A stretch of DNA of 53,998 nt, taken from an uncultured Gammaproteobacteria bacterium (GTDB lineage Bacteria; Pseudomonadota; Gammaproteobacteria; Pseudomonadales; Azotimanducaceae). Of this stretch, positions 1-8,234 are shown piece after piece. Under the pieces are notes generated by a model that did no database searches, was not told the DNA's origin, and saw nothing but the letters and a program-made list of their open reading frames with translations. The stretch is from assembly GCA_913050035.1 (NCBI GenBank), contig CAJXAC010000006.1, positions 1 through 53,998 of the forward strand, in the 5' to 3' direction. A program made the position numbers and the translations under genes. Positions within the stretch are counted from its first letter, which is position 1. Every line of letters starts with the position of its first letter.

Positions 1-1
1 A

Positions 2-184
2 GTGTCGACGGATTTCAATCACAATGCCTATTCCAGCAATTTTGACGCCAACCACACCCGGGTCAGCGGGCAACTGGTGAAAGTGCTGGCGTGGTATGAC
101 AACGAATGGGGATTTTCCAACCGCATGCTGGATACCGGATGTTTGTTGGGTTCTGGATCCATGAACGTTAGCGACGCTGCGTAG
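2..184 (+). CDS. gap: Glyceraldehyde-3-phosphate dehydrogenase, type I, C-terminal fragment
   Basis: The gene is cut by the left edge of the window, so only the last 60 or so residues are present. The segment [14 protein letters not shown] is the strongly conserved C-terminal catalytic-domain motif of type I GAPDH, and the preceding [15 protein letters not shown] block also fits. The enzyme oxidises glyceraldehyde-3-phosphate to 1,3-bisphosphoglycerate with NAD(P)+ in the cytoplasm, in central carbon metabolism. The tail after MLDT (about 16 residues) is poorly conserved and slightly long, but there is no sign of a break. The true start lies outside the window; position 2 is only the edge of the open frame. 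Confidence 0.9.
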   Translation: MSTDFNHNAYSSNFDANHTRVSGQLVKVLAWYDNEWGFSNRMLDTGCLLGSGSMNVSDAA

Positions 185-189
185 GCACG

Positions 190-220
190 ATCCTAAGTGC
201 GGGAAAGTATTCCGTAGGAT
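190..220 (+). terminator. Terminator-like hairpin after gap
   Basis: Outer arms ATCCTA and TAGGAT enclose an inner CGGGAA/TTCCG stem (one bulged G) with an AGTA loop. The hairpin starts 6 bases past the gap stop codon. No T-run follows, so this is a structural guess at the end of the gap transcript. Confidence 0.35.
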
Positions 221-258
221 TAGCCACCTTAGTATTAGGGACGTGACTTCGCGGCCAG

Positions 259-675
259 TCAGCGTTCGAACAGCACCTCTGGGTTAACCATGGTTTTCAT
301 CTCGAGGACATTGCCATTAGGGTCTTGGATGAAAAACGTCTCCTGTTCGAACTTATCACCCACAAAACGGCGATAAGGCGCATCGAGATACTCCACATGA
401 TGCGCCTCGATCCGAGCCTTTAATGCTTGAAAATCAGCTTCGCTGAGATGAGCGCCGAAATGCGGCACACTGACGTTACCCATGTCTACGTCGTGCCTTA
501 CTCCTGGCAACTGCTCTTCACTCTGATGCAATGTCAGCTCGTTGCCCCAAAAATTGATATCAACCCAGCGCCCGGCTTCTTGGTTACCCTCGGCACAGCC
601 TAAAACTTCGCAGTAGAAATGCTTCGTTTCCGCAAGGTCGCCAGCAGGTATTGCGAGATGAAATGTACTGGTCAT
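259..675 (-). CDS. VOC-family (glyoxalase/extradiol dioxygenase-like) protein
   Basis: A 138-residue protein of a single vicinal-oxygen-chelate module pair. The N-terminus (FHLAIPAGDLAETKHFYCEVLG) has the beta-alpha start typical of VOC proteins, and DPNGNVLEMK near residue 125 is the usual C-terminal metal-ligand strand with its Glu. Candidate metal ligands are H6, the His in LTLHQS and the Glu in VLEMK. VOC proteins include lyases, dioxygenases and resistance proteins, and the substrate cannot be told from sequence. A good ribosome site (AAGGAG) lies a few bases before the ATG at 675. It stands alone, convergent with gap. Confidence 0.8.
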   Translation of the reverse strand: MTSTFHLAIPAGDLAETKHFYCEVLGCAEGNQEAGRWVDINFWGNELTLHQSEEQLPGVRHDVDMGNVSVPHFGAHLSEADFQALKARIEAHHVEYLDAPYRRFVGDKFEQETFFIQDPNGNVLEMKTMVNPEVLFER

Positions 676-854
676 ATTGCTCCTTAATTAGCTCAGCAAG
701 AGTTTGTCTAATTAGCGCGACGCTTCGTTTAGCCCAAGCAGCGTCTATATCGTTCACATTCCGTGCGGCCAAAGTTACCAAAAAAGTTGCAGTCTCTGCT
801 ATTTAAGACCAACTGAATTCTTGGTGCATTTTGTCTCGGCCGCTGTAAATCTGA

Positions 855-943
855 GTGCGCTGTTAATGCCAACCGGGTAACGAGCCCGAAGGTGACAATG
901 GCGCACTAATGGTGAAAAGACAGTCAAATACATCGTCTTTTTT
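855..943 (+). ncRNA. Candidate structured RNA with terminal hairpin
   Basis: AGTGCGC (855-861) pairs with GCGCACT (900-906). Inside, TGTT can pair with GACA, ACC with GGT, and GGG with CCC around a TAACGAG loop, giving one long irregular hairpin. Nine bases later AAAAGAC (915-921) pairs with GTCTTTT (935-941) and runs into a T tract, as an intrinsic terminator would. I do not recognise a known riboswitch or sRNA family. It could be a small RNA, or the leader or trailer of an unseen transcript. Confidence 0.25.
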
Positions 944-1070
944 AGTAGAGCGGTGAAGGCACATAAACGAGCTGTCCCTTAAACCCCTGTGCAATACTGG
1001 GAATAGATAGCAGTCTGCGAAAAAATTTGGGTGAAAGATCCGACGGACGGTGGTGTATGACGGATAGAGC

Positions 1071-1086
1071 TACCCCTAGGGGGTGA
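1071..1086. promoter_or_regulatory. CCCCTAGGGG palindrome, possible activator site
   Basis: TACCCCTAGGGGGTGA contains a perfect 10-base palindrome with partly symmetric flanks (TACC and GGTG). The size and symmetry suit a dimeric helix-turn-helix regulator. It lies about 140 bases before the -10 box of the valine operon, a distance more usual for an upstream activator than for a repressor. No regulator gene is adjacent. Confidence 0.35.
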
Positions 1087-1222
1087 AATATTGAATCTCG
1101 ACCTACCGGGGCCTTCCAGCGCCAGGGTCGATTTGGGCGTTAGATCAATCAGTTGTAACGCTCAAATCCATTAAATTTTAAGCTGAGTTCGCTGGCTAAC
1201 AGGGGTTAAGCTAGGGTCAAGT

Positions 1223-1228
1223 TATAAT
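1223..1228 (+). promoter_or_regulatory. -10 box (TATAAT) of the isobutyryl-CoA operon
   Basis: A perfect sigma-70 -10 hexamer 55 bases before the acyl-CoA dehydrogenase start. No good -35 hexamer lies 16-18 bases upstream, which fits a promoter that needs an activator. Confidence 0.5.
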
Positions 1229-1283
1229 CACGAGATGGGTTGCCGGCTGTATACAGGCGCTTACAGAACGAAAAGGAAGAGAC

Positions 1284-2444
1284 ATGGATTTTGCTTTAAG
1301 CGAACAACAAATAGCGTTTGTTGATGCAGCTGGAGAATTCGCCCGGGACCAATTGGCGCCAAATGCTGCGAATTGGGATGAGCAGAAAATCTTCCCGGTA
1401 GAGACAATACGTGCAGCCGGGGAGCTCGGGTTTTGTGGGCTATATTGCCCTGAAGAAGTCGGTGGTATAGGCCTATCCCGGACTGATGCTGCGCTGATTT
1501 TAGAAGAACTTGCCCAAGGGTGTACATCTACTGCTGCGTACTTGTCCATCCACAATATGGCTGGGTGGATGATAGCGACTTGGGGCAGCGAACAGGTTCG
1601 CCTTGACTGGGCTGGATCGTTAGCTGACGGTACGAAATTGGCCTCTTATTGTTTGACCGAGGCTAATGCAGGTTCAGACGCAGCGTCCATAACGACCTCC
1701 GCTCGGCGCGATGGAGAGGACTATGTGTTAAACGGTGCAAAGGCATTTATCAGTGGTGCTGGCGATACCGACGTTCTTGTCGTAATGGCTCGTACCGGGG
1801 CTGATGGTCCTGGAGGGATCAGCGCCTTTGCCGTGCCCAGTGATACACCCGGCCTGAGCTTCGGCAACAATGAAGCTAAGATGGGCTGGAATAGCCAACC
1901 CACGCGCACCATCAGCTTCGAGAATGTTCGGGTTCCCGAGCATCATCTGCTGGGTGCGGAAGGCGAGGGGTTCTCGATTGCTATGCAGGGCTTAGAGGGT
2001 GGCCGTATCAATATAGCGGCATGCTCCCTGGGTGCAGCTCAGGCGACCCTAGACATGACTCAGCGCTATCTCTCCGAGCGTAAGCAATTCGGCCAGGTAT
2101 TGGCTGACTTTCAAGCGCTGCAATTTCGCTTGGCGGACATGGCCACGGAACTCGTTGCAGCTCGACAAATGGTCTATAAAGCTGCCTGGGCCTTAGATTC
2201 AGATCACCCCGAGAAAACCGCTTACTGTGCGATGGCGAAACGTTTTGCAACGGATGCCGGCTTTAAGGTGTGTAATGAAGCCATGCAGTTGCATGGGGGT
2301 TATGGATACCTGCGCGATTTTCCAATTGAGCGGTTTTTTCGCGATGCGCGGGTACACCAAATTTTGGAGGGCACCAACGAAGTTATGCGAGTCATTATCG
2401 CCCGCCGTTTGTTACAGCCTAATGGTACGGAGAATTTAAAATGA
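1284..2444 (+). CDS. Acyl-CoA dehydrogenase, probably isobutyryl-CoA dehydrogenase
   Basis: 386 residues, a normal length for a short-chain acyl-CoA dehydrogenase. It shows the first family signature (YCLTEANAGSDA, near residue 120) and the second (AMQLHGGYGYLRDFPIERF, near 335). The ending HQILEGTNEVMRVIIARRLL contains the catalytic Glu and closely matches the ACAD8/isobutyryl-CoA dehydrogenase type. The FAD enzyme would oxidise isobutyryl-CoA to methacrylyl-CoA, passing electrons to ETF. AGGAAGAG precedes the ATG. It is the first gene of an operon whose next two genes encode the following steps of valine breakdown, which supports the substrate assignment. Confidence 0.88.
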   Translation: MDFALSEQQIAFVDAAGEFARDQLAPNAANWDEQKIFPVETIRAAGELGFCGLYCPEEVGGIGLSRTDAALILEELAQGCTSTAAYLSIHNMAGWMIATWGSEQVRLDWAGSLADGTKLASYCLTEANAGSDAASITTSARRDGEDYVLNGAKAFISGAGDTDVLVVMARTGADGPGGISAFAVPSDTPGLSFGNNEAKMGWNSQPTRTISFENVRVPEHHLLGAEGEGFSIAMQGLEGGRINIAACSLGAAQATLDMTQRYLSERKQFGQVLADFQALQFRLADMATELVAARQMVYKAAWALDSDHPEKTAYCAMAKRFATDAGFKVCNEAMQLHGGYGYLRDFPIERFFRDARVHQILEGTNEVMRVIIARRLLQPNGTENLK

Positions 2445-3229
2445 GTGACGCGTTAATCGTTGAACACCGCGAATACGTCAGTGTGCTGACATTTAATAAT
2501 CCACCAGCGCATACGTGGACCCCGGAAAGCCTGCAACAGTTGCAGCAAATTGTCCTAGAGCTAAATGCGAACCCCGCTAATCGTGCTCTTGTTTTAACCG
2601 GTGCTGGCGACAAATTCTTTTCTGCCGGCGCAGACCTGCAGCGCTTTCACCATCGTGACGTGACGCAGGCCACGGATTTTTCAACGGCTTTTGGCGAAGC
2701 ATTTCAGGTATTGAGTACCTATCAGGGTGTGAGCATTGCGGCCATTAACGGTTATGCCATGGGCGGTGGTCTTGAAGTGGCCCTTGCGTGTGATATTCGT
2801 ATCGCCGAGCAACATGCACAGTTAGCGCTGCCTGAATGTGCTGTTGGCCTGTTGCCCTGTGGTCTGGGCACGCAACAATTGGCTTGGCTGGTAGGTGAGC
2901 AGTGGGCCAAACGCATGGTATTGCTGGGTGAACGGCTGTCGGCTCAACAGGCCCTAACCATTGGTTTGGTGTCCGAGGTAGTGGAATCTGGTGGTGCATT
3001 GCAGCATTGTCTGGCGCTTGCAGAGCCGGTACAGAAACAAAGCCCTAGCGCGGTGGAATCCTGTAAGGAATTGATTATGGCTGCGCGCGATCAGACCCTA
3101 AGCGAGGGCTACGCGCTGGAACGGCAGCGCTTTATCCAACTGTGGCAGGACGAAAACCAGTTTGAAGGTGTGAGTGCGTTTTTAGAAAAACGGCCGCCGC
3201 AATGGCGCAGCAACACCGAGGAGAAATAG
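2441..3229 (+). CDS. Enoyl-CoA hydratase/isomerase, probably methacrylyl-CoA hydratase
   Basis: 262 residues of the crotonase fold. The oxyanion-hole and active-site stretch AAINGYAMGGGLEVALACDIRIAE has the first catalytic Glu (GGGLE), and LALPECAVGLLP has the second (PE), so a hydratase is expected rather than an inactive relative. The ATG overlaps the upstream stop by 4 bases (ATGA), a sign of translational coupling. Between an isobutyryl-CoA dehydrogenase-like gene and mmsB, the likely job is adding water to methacrylyl-CoA to give 3-hydroxyisobutyryl-CoA. It lacks the features of a 3-hydroxyisobutyryl-CoA hydrolase, although the fold is shared and that alternative cannot be fully excluded. 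Confidence 0.85.
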   Translation: MSDALIVEHREYVSVLTFNNPPAHTWTPESLQQLQQIVLELNANPANRALVLTGAGDKFFSAGADLQRFHHRDVTQATDFSTAFGEAFQVLSTYQGVSIAAINGYAMGGGLEVALACDIRIAEQHAQLALPECAVGLLPCGLGTQQLAWLVGEQWAKRMVLLGERLSAQQALTIGLVSEVVESGGALQHCLALAEPVQKQSPSAVESCKELIMAARDQTLSEGYALERQRFIQLWQDENQFEGVSAFLEKRPPQWRSNTEEK

Positions 3230-3231
3230 CA

Positions 3232-4131
3232 GTGAGCAGTAGTGAGCAAAGCGTTGCTTTTATCGGTTTGGGCAATATGGGTGCTCCCATGGTGGCCAAC
3301 TTATGTGCAAAGGGGTTCCGTGTTCGGGCTTTTGATGTGTCCACACAGGCGCTGCAAAAAGCGGTAGATGTCGGTTGTACAGCGGCTGCCAGTGCAGTAG
3401 AGGCGGTTGCCGCAGCCGATGTGGTGGTAACTATGCTGCCTAACGGTGAAATCGTCGAAAGTTTGCTGATCGATGAACAGCGCTTGCTGGAAGAGATGCC
3501 CTCGGGCGCATTGCTAGTCGACTGCTCAACTGTGGCCGCGTCGACCAGCTTGCGGGTCCATCAGTGTGCAGACAGTTTGGGTGTGCGGTGCTTAGACGCG
3601 CCGGTATCGGGTGGAGTGGGAGCAGCCAAGGCCGGTACGTTAGCCTTTATGTGCGGTGGTACAGAGGAAGCATTTGCTGCTGCCCAATCGGTGTTGGGTG
3701 CCATGGGGGCGAATATCTTTCGTGCCGGTGACGCAGGGGCCGGCCAAACGGCCAAAATTTGCAACAATATGCTGCTAGCAGTGCATATGGCCGGGACCGC
3801 AGAGGCGTTGCAGATGGGTGTTAATAATGGCCTCGATCCGGTGGTGCTGTCGGAGATCATGCGCAAAAGTTCCGGTGGCAATTGGTCGCTGGAAAAATAT
3901 AACCCTTATCCAGGCGTTATGCCGGAGGTGCCAGCCAGCAATGATTATGCGGGCGGTTTTTTGGTAAGGCTTATGCTCAAAGATCTGGGGTTGGCGGCTA
4001 ATGCCGGCAACATTTCAGACTCCAAAACTCCCATGGGGGATCAAGCCCATGCGCTATTTCAGCAGCTTAAAGAATCCTCAGAGGACGCTCAGGACAAAGA
4101 TTTCTCCAGCATCCTAAAGATCTTCCAGTAA
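3232..4131 (+). CDS. mmsB: 3-hydroxyisobutyrate dehydrogenase
   Basis: 299 residues. The N-terminal Rossmann motif is FIGLGNMGAPM. The substrate-binding signature LDAPVSGGVGAAKAGTL lies near residue 125, and the catalytic Lys is in QTAKICNNMLL near 175. SSGGNWSLEKYNPYPGVMP is typical of MmsB proteins. It oxidises 3-hydroxyisobutyrate to methylmalonate semialdehyde with NAD+. The start is taken as GTG at 3232, three bases past the previous stop, because GAGGAG lies just upstream; an in-frame ATG at 3202 would add ten unconserved residues. The pathway steps before and after it (thioester hydrolase, mmsA) are not in this window. Confidence 0.9.
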   Translation: MSSSEQSVAFIGLGNMGAPMVANLCAKGFRVRAFDVSTQALQKAVDVGCTAAASAVEAVAAADVVVTMLPNGEIVESLLIDEQRLLEEMPSGALLVDCSTVAASTSLRVHQCADSLGVRCLDAPVSGGVGAAKAGTLAFMCGGTEEAFAAAQSVLGAMGANIFRAGDAGAGQTAKICNNMLLAVHMAGTAEALQMGVNNGLDPVVLSEIMRKSSGGNWSLEKYNPYPGVMPEVPASNDYAGGFLVRLMLKDLGLAANAGNISDSKTPMGDQAHALFQQLKESSEDAQDKDFSSILKIFQ

Positions 4132-5214
4132 CTACTCTGCTGGGCCAGAGGGGTTGTTGGACGCATCCTGAACGATGGCCTCGCGTTCCAGCAAGCGTGC
4201 ACCGCGTAAAATCCCGCCAAGGGCATAATTGCCCTCATGGCACGCATACTCGTACATCTTTTCATCGGTGGCAGGCCAAGGGTACTCGCCGCCCCAAGGC
4301 TCGTTCCAATTCGGGTCCTCAACGGTAAAGGCGTAGCGCAGGGTATTGTCGTCGATGCGGGAAATTCGCTCGGTTACCTTGAGTTCCTGACTCGCCATGG
4401 TAAGCCCTGGCTCTGCATGAAAATTTTGGGTTTCGATCACTAGAGTATCGTTTTCCCATCGTCCCACAGAGGACCCCAGCCAGCCCGGTGCTGAGCTTGC
4501 TTGACCCTTGAGAGAGATCACCCGCGCGTCGTGATTCATTTCGTTAATGATCACCACATGATCGTCGGTCTGCACCACACGTTTGAAGTTGTTGTACATC
4601 ACCGGCAGCGCTGGCGGGCCAGATGTGGATCCAAAGCCAAGTATGCAGCGTTCTGCCAAGGGTCGTAACTCAGGATCGTCGTAGGGTCCCTGAGGCAGAT
4701 CGATCCACCAGGCGGTGCCAGTGTTTTCATGGTAGAAGGCTTGTAATGCCTGGGCAGCCTTTATGCCCTTGGGCGATAGACTGGGCATGCGGCCATTGGC
4801 TGGCCGGGTAATGATCGAGGTGCGATATTCACCATCGAGTTTGAAATTGCTTTCGCCAATATCGACGTAAAACGCGTTGTAGCCCCCTACTTTGCCGGCA
4901 GCACCGCTGAATTCGGGTACATAGATTTCTGCACCGCCCTCCGGGGGTGCCTCTCGGTCTGGGTCAGATGGCGAGGAGTCTTTGGCAAGGTTATTCGCCC
5001 AATACTCAGCGATTGCTTGCGCCTCTTCTTGGGTTATCGTTAGTTTGTCACCGTAGCGCTTGGGGCGCTGTAGTGGCGTAAGCGTCGCGACATTATAGGT
5101 GCCGGTTAGGTCAGGATGACCGGCCGCCGTGCGTTTAATGTCAGCATGGCCATTGGCCGCAAAAAGCGCCAGCATCAGCGCGGCTGTAGTACGGATAGTC
5201 AGACGTAATCCCAT
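4132..5214 (-). CDS. Secreted protein of unknown function
   Basis: 360 residues starting with a clear signal peptide (MGLRLTIRTTAALMLALFAANGHA) with a likely cut after GHA. The mature start, AGHPDLTGTYNVATLTPLQR, resembles an uncharacterised group of exported proteins I associate with marine and soil proteobacteria, but I know no function. The mature chain is rich in Trp, Tyr and acidic residues and has a few Cys but no recognised catalytic motif. It probably acts in the periplasm. Its stop codon directly abuts the mmsB stop on the other strand. A link to the valine operon is not implied by this convergent layout. Confidence 0.75.
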   Translation of the reverse strand: MGLRLTIRTTAALMLALFAANGHADIKRTAAGHPDLTGTYNVATLTPLQRPKRYGDKLTITQEEAQAIAEYWANNLAKDSSPSDPDREAPPEGGAEIYVPEFSGAAGKVGGYNAFYVDIGESNFKLDGEYRTSIITRPANGRMPSLSPKGIKAAQALQAFYHENTGTAWWIDLPQGPYDDPELRPLAERCILGFGSTSGPPALPVMYNNFKRVVQTDDHVVIINEMNHDARVISLKGQASSAPGWLGSSVGRWENDTLVIETQNFHAEPGLTMASQELKVTERISRIDDNTLRYAFTVEDPNWNEPWGGEYPWPATDEKMYEYACHEGNYALGGILRGARLLEREAIVQDASNNPSGPAE

Positions 5215-5286
5215 TGCCTCTCTCCATATAAACCCTTGTTTTGGAGCATAGTATTGGGCAGTCAGGTTGTCTATGTGCCCGCATTA

Positions 5287-6690
5287 TTAGTCTATGGGGA
5301 CAGCTTCCGCGTCAGCTTTGCTCAATTGGCGAATTCGTTGGAAGTTGCTACTGATGTAGCGCAGACGCAGGGCGGCGCCGATAGCAACCACTGCCAGTGC
5401 CAGAGTCAGCCCGGTCCAGTAGCCATACACGCCCAGAGGGGTATTGCCCAGCAGACCTTCAGCCAATGCATAGCCCAAGGGCAGAGCCAACAGCCAGTAA
5501 CTGATTAAGCTAATAACCATTGGCACAGTGGTGTCTTTATAGCCGCGCAAGGCACTTACCAATACAACTTGGGTGTCGTCGACGATCTGATATACCGCGA
5601 TAAACAACAACAGCACCACAGCAACTGCAGTCACGGCAACGTCAGTGGTGTATACGTTTACCAGTTGATAGCGCAATGCGACCAATAGAACACTTATTCC
5701 AAGCGCATAAACGATAGCGAACTTCAGCATCGCCCAAGCGGTCGCGCGTGCCGTATGCAGATCGTCGCTGCCAATTAGAAAACCGATTCGAATGCTTGCA
5801 GCATTACCCATCGCCATGGGTATGACATAAGTCATCCAGTTAAGATTGCCGGCTATGGAGTGAGCGGCCATTTCAGTCACGCCGATCTTCGCAACGAACA
5901 CACCGATTACGCCAAACAATGCCATTTCCAGAAAAACAGTCAGGGCAATGGGCAGCCCCAACTTAAAAATTTTCCCCATAGTTTGCAGTCGAGGGCCTTC
6001 GAAATTCGCGAAGAATTGTGTTGCCCGGAAATAAGGTTTGCGTAAAAACAGCAACATAAAGGCCAATTCGATCCAAAACACCATTGCCGTTGCGTAGCCG
6101 CAGCCAACACCGCCAAGTTCCGGAAAACCGAACTTGCCGTAAATCAGCACGTAATTCAGCAAGGCGTTCAGCGGTAAAATGCTGGCTGCAATGATCATTG
6201 GTGGGCGTGTATGGCCCAAGCCTTCAAGTACGTAGCGAAACGAAATATAAAATATGACCGGTGGAATGCCCCAGGAGAGGCCATATAGGTAATCGCCCGC
6301 GATCTGCGCGGTGTGGGCGTCGATTCCCGCATAGAGAAAAATATGGGTCGCGTATTGCAGTGCTACGATCAAGAAGATGCTGTTAATCAGACACAGCCAC
6401 AAGCTTTGCCGCAGTTGGTGGCCGACTTCCGCCACCCGGTTTGCACCATGCAATTGCGATGTAATCGGCATTAGGGCCATGCTGATGCCCGTGGCAAGAA
6501 AGAACAGTGGCCACATAAAGTTTCCGCCCAGGGCAACGCCTGCCAGATCAACCGCACCGTAGCGGCCGGCCATAGCGGTGTCTATGAAGCCTGTGCCCAT
6601 GATAAAGAGTTGCGTCAGCACCATGGGCCAACCCAGCACGGCGACAGGTCTTAGCAACGCAACCAATGATGTTTGTTCAGTCTGTACCAT
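5287..6690 (-). CDS. MATE-family multidrug/Na+ antiporter (NorM-like)
   Basis: 467 residues with about twelve hydrophobic segments in two related halves, the usual MATE plan and length. The first lobe begins GWPMVLTQLFIMGTGFIDTAM, and the second repeats the pattern with LGLPIALTVFLEMALFGVIG near residue 245. MATE proteins export cationic drugs and metabolites across the inner membrane in exchange for Na+ or H+. No convincing ribosome site precedes the ATG at 6690. The gene diverges from yhcB, sharing the 6691-6842 upstream region. Confidence 0.9.
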   Translation of the reverse strand: MVQTEQTSLVALLRPVAVLGWPMVLTQLFIMGTGFIDTAMAGRYGAVDLAGVALGGNFMWPLFFLATGISMALMPITSQLHGANRVAEVGHQLRQSLWLCLINSIFLIVALQYATHIFLYAGIDAHTAQIAGDYLYGLSWGIPPVIFYISFRYVLEGLGHTRPPMIIAASILPLNALLNYVLIYGKFGFPELGGVGCGYATAMVFWIELAFMLLFLRKPYFRATQFFANFEGPRLQTMGKIFKLGLPIALTVFLEMALFGVIGVFVAKIGVTEMAAHSIAGNLNWMTYVIPMAMGNAASIRIGFLIGSDDLHTARATAWAMLKFAIVYALGISVLLVALRYQLVNVYTTDVAVTAVAVVLLLFIAVYQIVDDTQVVLVSALRGYKDTTVPMVISLISYWLLALPLGYALAEGLLGNTPLGVYGYWTGLTLALAVVAIGAALRLRYISSNFQRIRQLSKADAEAVPID

Positions 6691-6842
6691 GTCGGTAACG
6701 TGTCAGCGGCAGAAAAAAGAGCGCGATTCTTGCAGTTTCGTCCAGTCTTTGCATCGAATTTTTGCTGCCGGTGATAAACTTCTGGTAAGGGCTGGCGGCG
6801 GATTCGTTGACTAACTTAATAACACCCTTTGGAGTAGCTGAT

Positions 6843-7370
6843 TTGGAAACAGTGAGTATGGTGCTGATCATAATGCTGGCTTTCATTGCCGGGGCATTGT
6901 TGGGCTATTACTTGTTGCGCTCAGGTATTTTGGGCCATGCACGTATCGTTGAACTTGAACAAGCACTTGCTGCCACGGAGACGGAGCTTGCCGATTACAA
7001 ACAGCGGGTCACCGAAGAATTCACCGATACAGCAGAAAAGTTTCGTGCGCTTAACCGTAGTTATGAGGACCTACACAGACAACTTGCGAAGAGCGCTAAT
7101 GCCCTCTGCGGCGAAGCAGGCGTGCCGACAATGCTGGATTATGCAGCTAGCCCAGCTTTGCAGGAGCCTTCAACTGATCCAATAGACTCAGACGCTGCCG
7201 CAGTCGACGTTGTCGCAGATCAGGTTGAAGCGCCCCTAGACTCGAAAACAACGGCCTCAACAGAGCACAGCGAGGCGGTATCTGAGCAAGCTGATCAAGA
7301 AGTCGAAGTCCTAGAAGCCGCTACGCCGGCTCAGGACAGTGCAAGACCGCCTGACCGCCCTCAGGCCTGA
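6843..7370 (+). CDS. zapG: YhcB/ZapG-family (DUF1043) inner-membrane protein
   Basis: One N-terminal membrane helix (VSMVLIIMLAFIAGALLGYYLL) is followed by a coiled-coil region (ELEQALAATETELADYKQRV) and the family signature TDTAEKFRALNRSYEDLHRQLA. E. coli YhcB is about 130 residues; this one is about 175 because of an acidic, Ala/Glu/Asp-rich tail from about residue 95. The family links cell division and envelope growth. I chose the TTG at 6843 because GGAG lies 8 bases upstream and it puts the helix close to the N-terminus; an in-frame TTG at 6807 is possible. The end overlaps the convergent dioxygenase gene by 10 bases. Confidence 0.82.
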   Translation: METVSMVLIIMLAFIAGALLGYYLLRSGILGHARIVELEQALAATETELADYKQRVTEEFTDTAEKFRALNRSYEDLHRQLAKSANALCGEAGVPTMLDYAASPALQEPSTDPIDSDAAAVDVVADQVEAPLDSKTTASTEHSEAVSEQADQEVEVLEAATPAQDSARPPDRPQA

Positions 7371-8206
7371 GGGCGTTGATTGCCCAAAATGCTGACGCGC
7401 TCGCCGTAGCGGCTTTCTGGCCAGTAGTCCCATACCGCGTGGTGTTGGGTGCAGCGGTTATCCCACAAAGTTAATGTATTCGGTTGCCATTCCACGCGAC
7501 ACGTCAGTCGTGCGGTAGTGGCAATATGTGTCAGCAGCGCGTCCAGTAATGCACGGCTCTCCCAATTGCGCATGCCTTTAATGTGTGAGGTAAAGCCACT
7601 GTTAACGAACAGAACTTTTTTACCCGTTTCTGGGTGAGTAACAATCACCGGATGCTCGTTGCGTGGATACTCCTTATCCCCGGGTGGCGCCACCTGATAG
7701 TTCCCAAGATACGGTATTGCGCCATCGTGCACCGCTACGAGTCCGTCTAATAACTCTTTCATAACATCGCTGAGCAGGTCGTAGGCCAAGTACATGTTCG
7801 CGAACATAGTGTCGCCGCCGCCATTAACCGGCGGTTCTTTGATCAAGAGCATAGATGCCATCGGCGGTATCGCATCACAGGTCACATCGGTATGCCAAGC
7901 GTTACCGGCGGTGTAGGCAGAATCTTTAGTGGTTTTTACCGTAAGAATTTCCGGGTCGCCGCCGTAGCTGTGTTGCATTGGGTGCACGTGCAAGGTACCG
8001 AACTTACGCGCAAAGGATTTGTGCTGATCGCGGTCGATATCCTGCTCGCGAAAAACCAGAACCTGCCAGTCCAACCAGGCGCGATAGATTTCGCTGAACT
8101 GCTCGTTGCTCAATGGCTGGCGTAAATCCACACCGCTAACTTCAGCACCGATATGCGGCGTTAAGCTCGAAACTTCAATTGATTGATAACCCTCTATCGT
8201 CGCCAT
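7361..8206 (-). CDS. TauD/TfdA-family Fe(II)/2-oxoglutarate dioxygenase
   Basis: 281 residues. The facial triad is visible: H105 and D107 in NAWHTDVTC, and a distal His in LWDNRCTQHHAVWDY. The Arg in YGERVSIL is the expected 2-oxoglutarate ligand. Such enzymes hydroxylate alpha-ketoglutarate-coupled substrates such as taurine, alkyl sulfates or phenoxyacetates; the substrate here is unknown. Start is ATG 8206, preceded by a GGGGGG run; an upstream TTG is less likely. It lies 28 bases after the acyl-CoA dehydrogenase gene on the same strand, so the two are probably co-transcribed. A second, different TauD protein lies at 13034. Confidence 0.87.
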   Translation of the reverse strand: MATIEGYQSIEVSSLTPHIGAEVSGVDLRQPLSNEQFSEIYRAWLDWQVLVFREQDIDRDQHKSFARKFGTLHVHPMQHSYGGDPEILTVKTTKDSAYTAGNAWHTDVTCDAIPPMASMLLIKEPPVNGGGDTMFANMYLAYDLLSDVMKELLDGLVAVHDGAIPYLGNYQVAPPGDKEYPRNEHPVIVTHPETGKKVLFVNSGFTSHIKGMRNWESRALLDALLTHIATTARLTCRVEWQPNTLTLWDNRCTQHHAVWDYWPESRYGERVSILGNQRPQA

Positions 8207-8234
8207 AGCATCCCCCCAAAATTCCAATTTGGCC

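Larger units (their letters stand above)
676..1283. other. Gene-free interval with regulatory candidates
   Basis: No reading frame here looks like a gene: the small open frames lack a ribosome site and resemble nothing known. The interval holds an imperfect long hairpin (855-906), a hairpin followed by a T-run (915-943), a CCCCTAGGGG palindrome (1073-1082) and a perfect TATAAT (1223-1228) upstream of the valine operon. These are listed separately. Confidence 0.6.

Noticed and set aside
584-781. 65-codon minus-strand open frame upstream of the VOC gene
   Set aside because: Overlaps the VOC gene in another frame and has no recognisable product.
1217-1555. 112-codon minus-strand open frame over the acyl-CoA dehydrogenase start
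   Set aside because: Antisense to a well-supported gene; Ser/Pro-rich shadow composition.
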